64,000 bases of DNA, taken from NCBI RefSeq assembly GCF_041296385.1, contig NC_091015.1, positions 55,432,345-55,496,344 of the forward strand. Direction: 5' to 3'. The notes below the pieces were generated by a model. The model did no database searches and had not been told where the DNA came from. It worked only from the letters and a program-made list of their open reading frames with translations. This document shows, piece by piece, positions 39,601 through 52,750 of the stretch; within the stretch, counting starts at the first letter, position 1; each line of letters opens with the position of its first letter. The DNA is from Aphelocoma coerulescens (taxonomy: Eukaryota > Chordata > Aves > Passeriformes > Corvidae). The translations under genes were made by a program, and so were the position numbers.

Positions 39601-42439
39601 TCCTGACTGCTCCATCTTTACATCTCCCATATCAAGGAGTATGAACAAATGCAACATGAACATACATTTAAATAAGTGTAATTGTTATTTTAAAATACTG
39701 TGGTATTTTTAAAGAGTTTCATGTTGTTGAAATCAGGAAAGGGAGTAAAATACCAATTTATTTTCATGTGCAGTTATTGTAGGCTGATGTTTCTTTTGCA
39801 TGTATTGCTATGTGCTTGGATTTACTATGTCTGTAAGAGGCATTCATGCTTGCAGATGAACCTGCTGTATCGAAGATTTATGTATCCATTCTTGTGCTTT
39901 AAATGAGAGGATTGAGCAAAATCCTTCTTATGTATCAGGTAAAAAATGGTGAAAGTAAGCAGCAGCCCTGGAAGAGATCCCCACCCTGAGACTACATCAT
40001 GTAAATTGATGTTAACTCTGATGGGAGTGTTTCACATTTGGTATAGCATCAACATATTGTATCGTTCGTTTGCTAGCACCACTTTAACACTACACTGTCA
40101 TCATAAAAAATGTTCCTTTGGGAGATTACTTTTTGCAAAACCAGTTAGTGCTCTAGAAAAATGTGATAACAGTGTTTGATAAGATATTTTAATTCATCTT
40201 TTTAAGCAGAATAGAGACTTGGAGTGCTTCCTAAGTGGGAACGATCAATGACAATCATAGCTTGCCCTCCACAACAGCTCCAGCAGACTGACAGTACATT
40301 CATCTGCAGAAACAAGATAAAAGCTGTTCCAATGGTGTAAGCTGCTGCCTGGCCTGAAATCTTAAAGGGAGGTCAGTCATCCTGAATCATTACTGTAACC
40401 TGATTAGAGGCCCAAATCTACTTTTGATAAATTTAAGTGACTATTTTGCCACTGATTTTGACAGGAGAGCATCCATAGTCTTCTACTGAGGGCTGCATGT
40501 CAAAATAAGATAACATGTAAGCACCACTGAACTCCTAGTTAGATGATATAATAAATTATGAGGGTCTCTCCAAAAGGTACTATTCCCAAAATACAATATA
40601 TGTGAGGCTCAGCTAGTGGGTATTCATTAAAGAGCTGCCACACTGCACCCTAGAAGTGATTGCTTCTCTGCAGAGAGTGATGCTGCATGTGAAATAGGTC
40701 CTGGCAAAATAAAACTCCAGAGCATTTTATTCATGTTACTTCAGCCACTTACAGATGAAGTCACTCTTAGGATGATGATAGCCAGCTTTTCAGCAATCAT
40801 AGCAACACTAATAAGTAGTTTAGGAAATCAAGCAATGAGCACCATGCTCTCCCTCTGCTCCTCAACCAAGAGAATGTGGAAAGGAAGTATTTCAGGACAC
40901 GTTGTATTAAGAAGAATGAACTTAATCTGACGTTTGATCAGCACAAAGCTTGGCCCTCTGTCTTTTAAAAAGTTGCAATGGTGTCTCTAAATCGATGCTG
41001 TTATTACGATTACTATTTCCTGAATTTCACATACTGTTTAAAAATTGGAAGCTCCAGTGTCTTCTAATTATACTGAGACATTTTATCATTGTTAGTGAAT
41101 GTAGCACAGGTGCTATTCTTAGGCAAGCTTAGGAACCAGCAAAGGTTTTGATCCAAGGATGACTTAGACCAGTCCTCCTTACTTTGCGGAATCTGACGAG
41201 ACTGTATTGCAAAGTTTACAGTCTCTTTGAGAAAGAAAAGAGTTTTTATTCTATTGATTTTAATACTTCATTCATTTTAAAGGATAGATCAGTCCCACAA
41301 CATCTTGGAAGTGTTAGAGAATATATGAAAAATCGGTCTATAACAATTCATTATGAAGCAAGCAGTCAGTAATTAATAGTTACTTCAAATGCTCACAATA
41401 TTTTATAATCATGGTTGGATTCAATTACAAGAGACATAAAAGGGGATTATTGTACTTTTTTTTTTTCCCTGATGGCATAATGAAGTCAAGATCTATAAAT
41501 ATTGGAGAACAGTCAAGTTACTGCACATATAACAGGAATTGCTTTTTTCAGATGCCTGGATGTGTAGTGTCTTCCTTCCATTTGAGCGGTGACTGGGCCT
41601 ATGAGCTTGTAAGAACACAGCTTGGTTAATATGGTGTGATTGCTTCTGATCCAGTAGAAACAGAGAGAATTTCTCTTGGCAGTGTATTTGAATGCCCTGT
41701 TCAGCATTAACTGGATATTTCATGGTGGTACAACATGATTCTTTCGTCATGACACTGGACTGCCTATTTCAGGGTGCAAGTTTCAAAAGCAGTCAGGAGG
41801 AATGTGACTTGTGAGGGGAGAATTTCCCCCATTGTTCTGGGCAACAACATTTCAAATTTAGCATTTTGTCTCTTCTGGCTGCCATTTAGGAGGCCTGGAA
41901 GGAGGAAGAGGAGACCCAAAGAGCTGGATTCCCAGAAGAATCGTGTCCAAGTACTCCCATGACAGCTGCTACAGAGAAATGTTTTTTTTTTCCTACTTTC
42001 GTCTCTTCTTTTATTAAAAACTCATTCCATGTTTAACATTTATTAGCTCATCTCATGGGGAGAGGAGTCTTTCCTTTGCTGTTACTCCTTCTCATCATCT
42101 GCATTTTTGTAGGTAGCAGTCAACTCTTGCAATCCTGTCATTCATTTTCTTTTTCCTTTTGCCTTTTTTCCTACCAAATTCCACTGACTGTAAATTGATG
42201 ATTTTGCCCAGCAGCCACTTTGTAGGTGTGTTTTAAAAATCCTGAAAGAAGGAAAATTTGCAGCAAACTGTGTGTTTTGGTTAAACTTTGGAAATACAAT
42301 GTATCTATTCTTCTCTGGGATGAATAACATTGCTTTCACCATCAGGAAAATAATGAATGGAAAACCAAATGTGCACTAAAGAAGCTGATGATTTTTTTTT
42401 AAAGGGCTACTGCCCAAGTATGTCATCCAATGGAGGAAA

Positions 42440-42540
42440 GTTGGTAGCTGCATTGTTTTTCGTACGACAGCTACCCAGACGGTGATGTGATACCTTTTAT
42501 TGGGCTAACCAAAGTTAAAATTAGAACTGAGCAAATAAAT
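42440..42540 (+). repeat. Possible old interspersed repeat
   Basis: The phrase GTGATACCTTTTATTGGGCT followed by AACCAAAGTTAAAATTAGAA resembles a 'gatacc/atcttttattgg(a/g)c(t/c)aac' motif that I associate with an old amniote repeat. I cannot name the family with confidence. The boundaries are guesses. Confidence 0.3.
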
Positions 42541-45500
42541 CCCAATGACTAACAGAGCTTCGTGTGTTTAACCTTTCTTGCTGCTCACCAAGATCAACTT
42601 TTTCAAGCCTAGCCACTGGTTTTTGGCTTCCAATTTACAGAATGCTGAGAGATGCTAAGCCTGGTGAGCTTCCTACCTTCAGCTTGACAATTCGATTGCA
42701 TGAAAATACAGTCTGGTCCTACTTGCTCAGGATCATTGCACTGGCCAGAAAAACAACTTCTACAAATGCTCTTCCACTTGCTTGTCATTGAGAGATATCC
42801 AGAACACAGATCTGAACCCTGAAGTGTTTAGTGGAGTTAGGCTTCTTAGATCTCAAGCCAGTGGGCGTGTCCATACCTTGGGGGCTGAGCTTGGAAGTGA
42901 ATTCAGGCATTTACCTGTATATTTGTTTACTTAGATTGCTGCTGTAGAGTTGTGGTAGGCTTTGTCATAACATTTATGGAAATCCACATGCACTGTGATG
43001 TTTTGTATAGGAGTTCCTTACCAAAGAATTCCCAGGTTGACTTCTGGTTTGAAATTCGTTTGTCTCTTTCTGGTGATTGTCCTCACTACTGCAAATTTTT
43101 ATTCACCAAGTTTAAAGACAAATTATTCTTTCTCCATATCACTTTTACTCCTGGCTACCCATCCTTCAAATCTGGTTGTGCACAACTGCAAGCAGAGAGA
43201 GCAGCACAGCAGAGGTGAGTGGGTGAAACCTCCCATAAACAGCAAAGTTGTATAACTCTCCCTGATTCACCATCCCACGGGTGTGGCAGAACAGCTCCCA
43301 AAATGGTAAACTTACTCAGCAATGTGGCCAGGGGACATTTTTGTTCAGAAAAAAACCCCAGCCATAGGGTATAAGCCAAAGGAGCACCCTTCTCCTTCTT
43401 AATTTTTTGCGTCTACTTCATCGTTGCTTGAGGCTAGACTGTTAGTCATGTGGCTTCTGAGGTGAACAGATTGTGGGTTTTACTCTCAGCTAGGACAAAC
43501 CAAATCTGGGTTCAGTCAAGGCTCAGACAGTGTCCCTGTACTGCCCCAGAGCTGTGCAGTAGCCTCTTTGCCCCTTACCCATCTATGCACAGGCTCCTCT
43601 GTGCTCCTGAACAGAGCAGAAATGGGAATGGTCAGTTTCACTCCTCAAGGATAAATCTCCTGCTCCAGCACACAACCCCAGCAGAGGCTGTACCAGCTTC
43701 CCTTAAAACTCATCACAGATTCCTCCAGCTCTGTGCCTTCACCTGGTTCATGTCAGAGGTGTTTTCTGGCTCCCCTTTATGTGTTTTCCACCCATTGTAA
43801 ACTATAGCACTGAGTGGTGCTTAGCAAATACTCATACACTGGTATTAGAGATTTTGCCTCTCCTTACAGTTTTCCACACCTCTCTTCATCTTCACTGTGT
43901 GCCTATGGGAATATTGTAGCATTACTCTACCACACTCTCTTAGGCTTGGGTCAGTCCCTGTCCTTCCCCTTGCTAAGGCCTGCATTATCAAAACTAACCA
44001 ATAATTTTTTGGATTGCACTCATTTTTTAATTAAACTTGAGGCCTGTGTCTCAGTGTGGAAACCCAGAAAGGGAGACTCCAGATCTGGAGAAATTGGTTG
44101 TGGGAGAATAGAGCTATTGTTGTTTGGCTGCTCCCATGCTCATACCTTTGCAATCTGGCTGGATCCCGCTAGCTGTAAAAAAAAAAATACTTTGTTTGCA
44201 TTACCCTTCTTCTAGGACAAAACAAAGTATAGTTTTCAGAGCCATCTTTTCTGCCTGATTCTTCTAGTTTGCATCATGTAAATTCAAACTGTCTTGCCTT
44301 AATATTTCTCTGCACTTGGGCCAGCAGCTGAAAGGCTGTGAAAGCATGTGCATTTTATTCTCTGTGTGCTCTGCAGAAACAGCTTTACAAACCACAAGGA
44401 CTATTTTAAATTAAATGGCCATTTTTTGAAATCCTATCATTACAAAGCTGAGGCTTGATTGTTGTCCTCAGTGTGCTTCATGGCAGCAAAATTCCTGCAT
44501 TTTGGGAAATGTGCTGTCTATTCATTCAGCTGGAGTAGATCCAAAAGCAAAGCGTGGAACTGTTGTGAGCACTGGCTAGTGCTCACAATATTACTTTCCC
44601 TAATAGATGGCCTGTATTGTCATTTTGTGAAATGCTCAAATGCCAAGTCATCATGATGTGGATTGTGAGGTTGATTCTTTAAAAATACGGATGCACAGAA
44701 ATGGTCTTTTAAGGAGTCCAGTTGTTTTCATTACTGCTGGCACAGCAGAACTGCAAGCAGCTCTACTGTGGGACAGAGAAACCCTCAATTCTGTAATTTG
44801 TAATTTGATATTTTCATTCTTCATAGGAGAATTTATGAAAATAAACACCTACTTCAAAACAAATCTATCGAAGAAAGTAATTGTGAAAGTTAAGAAATGA
44901 CATCCTGGGTGGTCTCTAGGGAAAGGTTGGGATTCTCCATCTTGCAGCTGTCCCACTCAAGCCATCCAAGCGATGCCAGTGGGCAGTCAAGTCATGCAGC
45001 TTGCATGGTGTAGTCTGTAAGCACGGAGCAATCTCACATCTTTTCTCCAGAGGTTTTGAGTTGGACTTTTGGGTTTCTCTCTGTTTAGTTTCCATGAAAC
45101 CACTGTGTCCCAGGGAGGCCTGGAAGACCCTAGGCGCTAACAGCCGATTAGCTGAGTTTGTGGATTATTTTAGGTCTGTCGCCAGTTGGAATGTGAGAGA
45201 GAACTAAATGGGATGGAATGTCCTCAGTAGCTTCTGGACCATGATCAGGTATACCCAGGCCAGAGGTGTGGTTGGCTGGCTACACAGCACTCACTGCTGC
45301 CACTTTCAGAAGGCTATGAACCCAAATTTCTACTCTTGGTGGCTTCTGGAGGTGCAGCTCCCATGGAAGAAGAGACCCATTTCTTGGGTAATCCAACACA
45401 AAGTGAACCTTGAACATAGGGGCACCCTGATGCTGCAGTCACCCCACTTTTGAATGGAATTATCCTGGCTTCCTCTGGCCACCTGCTGCAACAAGTGCCT

Positions 45501-46546
45501 GCAGGAGAGGACCTCTTGCCCATGATGGGGTTATTCACATTAAACTCATCGGGACTACTCTAATGTGTGAATGTTTCCAGGGAAAAGGTCTAAATTATGT
45601 GGTTTATTAGCATGGTGAGCAGTTTCCAAAATACTTTCAGCACCATAATTTTTTCTGTTTAATAATAGCTTTCTTATTTATTATCTGACTTCCATACTGA
45701 TACAAGCTACCCTACAGCCATACAGACTGACTTCAATTTAATCCAAACATAAGAATAATAAAGATAATTTGATCAATATTAAAATAATATTTAACAATAT
45801 TAAAACCAATTAGAATTTTAAGTAACTTGGTAAAGAGGCAGCTCTGTGTTGTTTTTCAAGTTAGCTTAATTAAAACCCCAGATACCTTAAGCCACAAATT
45901 CTGTTCTGTCAGAAAATGGTTTATCACCAAGCAGCCTCTCACAAGACATTTTGTATGTTGGAAGACCTGCCAGCTGCCACCTTAAGACTTCAGAGTCTAG
46001 GTTTCAAGATACCTAAAATAAATAGTGTACACCACATGTAAATACATATTTAAAATTCTGTGAAGCCTTAAAACTGTTGATTAATTGTTTTCTTTGGTCA
46101 CAAGTAATTCAGCTGCCTCTCCTGGGTTTAACCTGCTAATATATACAGGACATGTGACTGATACTTTCCCAAAGTAAATACTATTCCCTGTCTCTGTTCA
46201 CCTTATGCTTCTAAATGATGTATTTGGAGGTATGCTACCGTCAGACAACTTGGGGATTTGGCAGAAACTCCCTGCAGATTTGTGTAATGACACCAAAAGC
46301 CCACCTCTGTCACATTTAATGTTGCTCTCATCTCCTGAAAGAGCCTCAGATAGCTGAGAGGCAGGTAGATGAATTACACTGCCATGTGGAAGTACCTTTT
46401 TTTCTCTTGCCCAAGTGGCTCTGTGTTTTCTTTTTGGTGAAGGTCTGAGATTATTCTGACGTGGGTAAATCAGTAGCAAAATGAGATGGGTTTTTAATGA
46501 ATTTCTGCTTTGTTGCTAGTATACTTTCTTATTTCTGCCTTTTTTT

Positions 46547-46568
46547 TTTTTCTCTGTGTGTGTGTGTA
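46547..46568. repeat. Short T-run and (TG)n microsatellite
   Basis: A T-rich run passes into TCTCTGTGTGTGTGTGTATG. It is a short simple repeat with no further significance visible. Confidence 0.8.
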
Positions 46569-47003
46569 TGCCTCTACTTGACTTAAGTGTATGTAGAATA
46601 TCCAGGCTTTAATTAAGCCAGTAGGAGGGGTGGGCAGCTCAGTATAATTATTAAATCTTGCAGTATTGCTTCTTTAACAATGGTTATATTACTCATTATG
46701 AAACTGCGTAACTTGCAAAAATTTAAACAGATCAGTGTATGATTACCCCAGTTTGCTCAGGTGCATTATTTGAACATATCCAGATGGATGGAGCTTCATA
46801 AACCTGCTTATGACTGTCGGCTCATTGCTTTCTGTATGTGTGGTACTGTCAGTCAGCAGGACTGATCGGGTATTAATGTTTAATTGAGTGTGCTTCACTC
46901 AAATCAGAAGCCAAGAAGAAAGGGTAAGGAGGATTTAGTACCTGTACCAGCTGTAATGTTGTATAGCCAATATACTGAAGATAAAAAGTAATAAGTAAAT
47001 TGA

Positions 47004-47207
47004 TTAAGCTTTGTCTTTGGAAAATAACAATAAATAGCGGTTCTTTGTAAACTGTCTTTTGTTTCCGGATAAAATAAGGTATGTTGCACTAATTGCAGGG
47101 ACAGCAGAAGCGAACGTCCTGTACAGCCAAAGCCAGAAGAGTGAAAAGAAAAGCCACATTCTGAGAACAAACCGAGAGACCACTACGCTCGTGTGGGAGC
47201 GAGACAT
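47004..47207 (-). CDS. Hypothetical small ORF with signal-like N-terminus
   Basis: From the ATG at 47207 (minus strand, purine at -3: ACAATG) a 67-codon frame runs out of the orphan CpG island. After MSRSHTSVVVSR comes a strongly hydrophobic stretch (about residues 13-29, rich in L, F and W), and then TFASAVPA, which looks like a signal-peptidase site (A-x-A). The rest is short and basic. I recognise no family, and no good splice donor follows on this strand. A secreted peptide, a first coding exon or plain chance are all possible, and chance is the default. Its interest comes from sitting directly downstream of a promoter-like island. Confidence 0.15.
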   Translation of the reverse strand: MSRSHTSVVVSRFVLRMWLFFSLFWLWLYRTFASAVPAISATYLILSGNKRQFTKNRYLLLFSKDKA

Positions 47208-47400
47208 TGTGAATTCATTCGCTCGCTCCAAGCAGCCCCGTGGCTCGGGTTAATCGTGGAAGCGGCTCCGGCTCATCCCGCCCCGGATCCGCGCTCCCAA
47301 CGCCGCCACCTGCCGGCAGCGGCGCCGCACTGCGCCCCGCCCTGCGCCCGCCCCGCCCGCCAGCGCCGGCCTCTCACAGCGGGCGGCTTAAAATTACCGT
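47185..47400. promoter_or_regulatory. CpG island 1: orphan promoter-like element
   Basis: CpG density and GC content rise sharply against AT-rich flanks for roughly 200 bp. The island contains GC boxes (CCGCCCCGCCC at 47349-47359, read on either strand as an SP1-type site) and a TTAAAA TATA-like hexamer at 47388-47393. This is the normal look of a small vertebrate promoter. No known gene begins here. It lies about 6 kb upstream of the BMPER island and could be an alternative BMPER promoter, the start of a non-coding RNA on either strand, or an orphan island. Direction is not resolved: the TATA-like hexamer would serve the + strand, while a signal-peptide-like ORF leaves on the minus strand. 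Confidence 0.5.
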
Positions 47401-47840
47401 CCTTGAGCCTCCTCTCGCTCACTTGGCTGGGAATGAGGGCACCCATGTGAAGGAGAGGAGGCTCCGACTCGATGTATTTCGTTCCTCAGACCTCACCTCT
47501 GAGTTTTTAAGCGTTTGGTTGTTGTTCAAAAGAATAAACAGTCCTGGGAGAAATTCTGCTGTGAAAGGGGACCAGCAGCGAGAGGAATGAACTCATGGGG
47601 TACAACTCTTAGTAGGTGAAGCGATGATCTTAAAGGATGCATGCCGTGGAGAGTTGTCTTTTAGCAAAAATGCAAGCCTTTGCCTTTCTGTGCTGGATAG
47701 AGGCAGATGCTTCTCAACTGGATCCTGGCTGGAAGGAACAATCATCTGTCACAATAAGAATATCTTGTCTTTTGCAGGGGCAGGGGGTGGGATAAAAAAT
47801 CTCTCTAGTACGGACAGGGTCCATCCTCATCTGCAATCAG

Positions 47841-47862
47841 TCAATCAATCAATCAATCAATC
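47841..47862. repeat. (TCAA)5 microsatellite
   Basis: Five TCAA units plus a partial sixth. A simple tetranucleotide repeat. Confidence 0.95.
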
Positions 47863-50569
47863 TTCCATTTTATAGAATGTTTCTTGAGTACTCTTTTTTT
47901 TGTTGCACTCATCAAGTAGTAGAACAGGCAGGCAAAATGCAGGGTTTGGTTTGTCTCACAAATCAAAAACAAAGCAGTACTTCATGTATGCCACTCTTCA
48001 TGTGATTTCATTAGCTCTTATCCTTTATCAGACACAGCAGATGTTCAAGGGTAAATGTAACAAACCCCACATAACTCACAAAAAATAATTTTTTTTATCT
48101 CTGGAAGGCAAGCTATTTACAGCAGTGAAATAACAGAAAGGAGTACCAGCATATGCCGCTTTACTCTGTTTGCTTGGCCTGTGGCCTCTGGAACAGCTTC
48201 TGCTGGGAATCCCATCATTAGAACAGTCTCAGCATTTCTGCTGTAATTTACTTCTTTTGTTGTTGTTTTAGCATATTTGATATGGACTATTACAGCAGTC
48301 TATTGTCTCCACACTGGAGCCATATTTTCTGCTGCACACAGGCATTTTTCAGTTTGAGGTACGGCTGGTGTTTGTATCCAGTTTAGTTTATGCTGTTTGG
48401 TTGGTTTGCTTTTGTATGAATACAGATGATGAGGATAATTTTGAACACTTTTGCAATCAGAAGCTCCCTTTCATAAGTTTTTTTTTTGAGTTCTTAGAAA
48501 ATATAATTTAAACAATAGAAGTATGTAAGTATAACTCTGCCAGGACATTCTATGTTAATAAACTTTTAAAATGCTGCTCATTATCTTTATCTTGCCACAA
48601 ATAAATTAAATGCTTTGCATGTTCCAGGGGTTTATGGAAAACTGTCAAAATTATGAGTTGTTTGATAAAATTTATAAACATTTATGCAAGTAAGTCTCAC
48701 TGTAAATTTTAGATACTTTCTTGTACTTTCCTTTTATTTAAAGACTTTGACCATATGTGATTTTTAATCCTGTTACAGTTTTAAAACCTCTTGGTGTGGT
48801 CTCCAGACCTTGCTTGCATCCATTTAAGTTTTCTGAATATTTTGCAGAAGGGGAACTTTGTCAGGAGCACCTCTTTGACGTAATCAGGCCAGTCTCAAGG
48901 TTTATTGGGAGAAGACGTGGCTGTGCAAGAAATACTGTTTTCCCCCACTGGCAGATACTCTTAACTTTAAAACAGGATTAAGCATTGAAATGAATGAACA
49001 TGCAAAAGCATTTCAAAGGCTGCAGCCCACTCAGTACTGAGGAATGAACTGTAAACTCCCAGCTGCTCTCCTGCAGGAAAGTGCCATGTCTTCATCACAA
49101 TCCTATGAGTTACTACTGAGTTTCTCAATTGCTGTGTGCTGATGCACCATGATAGTAAAACACTTTCCCAAATTACAGGTCTCTCTGCAAGAATTTTCAG
49201 GGCTGAAGCTCATCGGACCCACGCCTCCAACTACAGCAAATGTGTTCTCCCTGACCTTTGTTTTGATGGTGTAAGGTACTGGATAGAGAGTTCCTTATCT
49301 TTTGCAAGTTGTTAATAACAATAGAAATGTGTAAGCTTGATCAGATATGCAAACCACCTTCAGTACCTTGTAAATGTATAATTGTTTAGCAAGCCAGAAC
49401 TGGAAACAGCAAGTTGTGCCAATTTACAGGGCCTTCAATACAGTGTATATCTGGGTCATATTTTCTTCTTTATGCTTAGAGTCTCATAAACACAAAGAAA
49501 CTATGTTAAAATAATGTATAACAACATAAAAGTAATAAAAGCAGGGACACTCGCAGTGCTGATGTACATGTAGCATGTTCATTGCACTCTTTCTTGCATG
49601 GTAGGGAAACCGTACGACAACCTATGCCCAAGACCTAGAAAAGCAACTTCCCAAAAAAAAGGAAAAAAAAAAAGGAAAAGACATGTGAATTCTAATGACT
49701 CATTGCCTTCTGCCACTTCTGAAAGAATTCCCTAGCCCATGAAGAATGGGTCTCCTAGTGATTTTGACTTGCCAGTAAAAGATAATCATGAAGAGAGATG
49801 TGAATGTGATCCCTGTCTTCTTTACTGTTGCTGTTGCTAACCATAGAGCTTTGTTTTTCTTTTTAGGTGGGTGCTGGGTGACCAGGTAATGTATGACATT
49901 CTCTTATGGCTGACCACTGGGAAAGCATCCCTGGAGAAGCAGCTGAGCTCCATACAAAGTGGTAATTGTGAACAGCTACTGCTCCATCAACTGGATGAGC
50001 CCAGGCCGACCACTGAACAGAACTAATGAATGTATCCTTTCAATAACAACTGATACCATGTAATGCTTATACAAAAGAGGTAAGTGGTTTGATGACATGA
50101 CTGCTGTTTTAACTGCTTTAAATCTCTGTACGTATCTGATAGCAGGACACCGTTTTCAGTGTGACCCTCTGATTTTGCTAAAATGACCACAGCTTTGAAT
50201 GTTGCTTGGAAAAATAAGTGCCTCTTCAAACAGGGATGCAAAAGGAAAAAACAATAACTGTCCCACCTTGAAATTTAACACAACGTTACAGCCAAAAAGG
50301 ATGCTGATCCCTGATAAGGAGGCTCGGGAGAGTGAGTAAGGGAGAGATAAAAAGCCAAGACAGACCCGTAGCACTGAGTGGGTAAAGCTAAGGTGGGGGA
50401 GGATTAAGATGGTATATTTCCCTCCCAGACTGGGTTTTACTTCATGAGAGATTTAAATGAGAGAGTGATCTTCCCCTGTGATATGTCATCATTATCAATA
50501 TCAAGGAAGCAACAAAGGCTCCTGCTAAGGATGAGCGTCTCTCTCATCTCCCCTCTTCCCTGATGACAG

Positions 50570-50808
50570 AGGAGATAGGGAACCAGGAAAGACTCAGAGG
50601 CAGCACCAGTCCTCAGGAGGCTCTTCCACTGGACAGCAATAGACAGTGAAGTGTGGAGTAGGCATGGTACAGGGAGACCTTTCAGGAGGTACTTCAAGCA
50701 AGGAAGATGGGCAAATTCCTTGCCTCAGCACTGCTGCTGCTACAGAAGATGCACAGACGGAGTGAGCTCACCCCATGGACAATGTTTTCATGCTGCACAT
50801 GTTCAGAG
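50570..50808 (+). other. Splice-site-bounded stretch, possible untranslated exon
   Basis: A pyrimidine-rich tract (ctctcatctcccctcttccctgatgacag) ends in CAG at 50567-50569, and a perfect donor (CAGAG|GTAAGT) follows at 50809. The intervening 239 bases could be an internal exon. An ATG at 50707 opens a 34-codon frame (MGKFLASALLLLQKM..., ending in ...SE) that reaches the donor in phase 0. BMPER exon 2 begins in phase 1, so this frame cannot be joined to it as coding sequence. If the exon is real, it is a 5' untranslated BMPER exon or part of a non-coding transcript. No conservation evidence is available here. Confidence 0.2.
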
Positions 50809-52704
50809 GTAAGTTTCAGGCCTAATCAGTGTGTTGAAGGTGCTTTAGTGATGATCACAATCGTTTCTCTCCATGGGAAAAGAAAAACCAAGTAACGAAT
50901 CTGTACATATTGCTTTGCGACTGCCCTGCCTTAGGTATGATTTCATGAAGTATTTGTCTTAAGTGAATGATTTATGGCAGGAATTGAGTGTGATGCTCAG
51001 CTGTTGTCGCCTCTTGTCTTCATTTTGTAAAGAACTTTCCTCTTTGCATTTTCCAGACTATTTTAGCAAGTTCCCTGCTGTTACTTGGATGCCTGGATTG
51101 TTATTTGATGCCCTCATTGTGATTTGTATGTTTCTCACACCGGGTGATGTTAATATTTAATGAATTTTAGACCAGCATAAAGAGAAGATTTGATGCATTC
51201 GATAATATAAGTGCTCTCCTGTGGTAGTTGTCACTTAAGAAATTATTAGGGTAGATTTATTTTTCCTATGGCTGTTGCTTTAGAAGGGCTGTGGCTGCAC
51301 TGTAATTAGAAAAGGGAAATGTAACCCCTGATTACAGATAGAGAAGTACGAAAAAGCATTTGGATGTGTGAGAATCTGTTCTGGAGTAGTGCATAATAAT
51401 ATGTACCTCTACAGGCTTATCTTTGTTTAAAATGCATGGAAATGTGAAAATGACATTTCCCAGAAAAAAAACCAAAACAAAACCAGGATATATACATTAT
51501 ATTTATATACTGAGCTTATAAAGTATTCTACACAGCATGGAGAAAGTTTTGGATCTCACTTGTATTTTTAGGGAATATAAAATCCTTTTAATGGCATCTC
51601 ACCCATTCTATGTTCCTACGCAACTTCAACCTGTACAGATTGAGGATGGAAGAAAAAAGCAGGTTTCCCTTTCTTAGGGAGAGGGATTTTGCTACTGATG
51701 TCCAGAAGGTGATTGGTATCAGTTTTCTGTAGTCCCTCCCATAGGTGCAATTTCAGCTGTTTTAGGACTTTTGCTTTCTACCCTAAAGGTACGTGACAAG
51801 TTCTGTTGGAAGTGAGGTGTACGTATCTTGCTTTTTAGAACAAAGGTGTAGACTTTCAGAGGTCTTGGCTTTTGGGTTTTACTCTCAAAATGAACTTGCA
51901 AATCTAACTGTCTTGCATCTTACTGGGCAGTAAATTGTATTTGAAGCAGTGCTGTATACAGCAGCCTGACACGCACCTGATTTGCCATTACTTGTAAGCA
52001 TTTTGGAAACCGCAGCTCACATGCAGCCCCCAAAGAAATACATTAAGAACGTGAAATGCTTTAGAAATTAGAAATGTGAAAGCATTTTTTCAGCTTGTTG
52101 TCAGACCAGTTTATTTCAGAGAGTGTTCATTTCCCCAAATGAAACATCACAGTTTGAAAGAAATCGATTTGTAAGACAGGCTCGGGCAGATCTGTCACAG
52201 AAGAGCCTCCTGCCTCACGCCACAAGTGTCATCCCGTCCAGACCCCGCGCCTACTCGTGAGCGCAAAAGCGGGGAGTCGGTGATGTCTATCGCTAACATT
52301 GCCCGTGTTTACACCTGGGATAGCAAAGCGTGGACCTGCAAATGGCAAGTGTTAAGGAGGAGCTGCAAAGGCTACACCGGGAAGAGACGGGCCGAGGGAC
52401 CCTCTCGGCGGGCCGGGCTCGGGGAGGGACAGCGCGGCCCCGGGAGCTGGCCCCCGGCTGCTCCCCAGCCCCTCGGCCGAGCCCAAGCCGTGCCGAGCCC
52501 CGGGCGCCCCGAGGGAGAGAGGCAGCCCCGGAGCCGGGCGGGGAGGGCTGGAGGGAGCCCCTTAGAGGGGCGGCGGCCCCGGGGAGCGGCCGGCTGCGGC
52601 GGGACAGGGAGACGAGGGGAGCTCGGCGGCCCCGGCCGGGAGGGCAGCCGGGGAGCGGAGCCCCGCCGCGGAGCTCCCGGAGGACAGCCTCCGACACCTC
52701 GCTC

Positions 52705-52750
52705 CCTCCCTTCCTTCCTTCCTTCTTTCCCTCCTTCCCTCTTCCCGCTC
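52705..52750 (+). repeat. Polypyrimidine (CTTCC)n tract
   Basis: Almost pure C/T, with the phrases CTCCCTTCCTTCCTTCC and CTTTCCCTCCTTCCCTC. A simple low-complexity tract inside the BMPER CpG island. Such purine/pyrimidine mirror tracts can form triplex DNA, but nothing here shows that they do. Confidence 0.85.

Larger units (their letters stand above)
35900..47150. other. Intergenic stretch, BBS9-BMPER interval (distal part)
   Basis: About 11 kb in which I see no exon, RNA gene or clear regulatory module. Open frames are short and unrelated to known proteins. Noted contents are a C homopolymer at 36615, a possible old repeat at 42440-42540, and otherwise ordinary AT-rich DNA. AATAAA occurrences such as 37041 have no associated gene. 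Confidence 0.5.
47450..52200. other. Intergenic stretch between the two CpG islands
   Basis: About 4.7 kb without a recognisable gene. It holds a TCAA microsatellite, an A/G-rich run at about 49650-49680, and one stretch near 50570-50808 bounded by good splice signals (listed separately). Nothing else is assignable. Confidence 0.5.
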
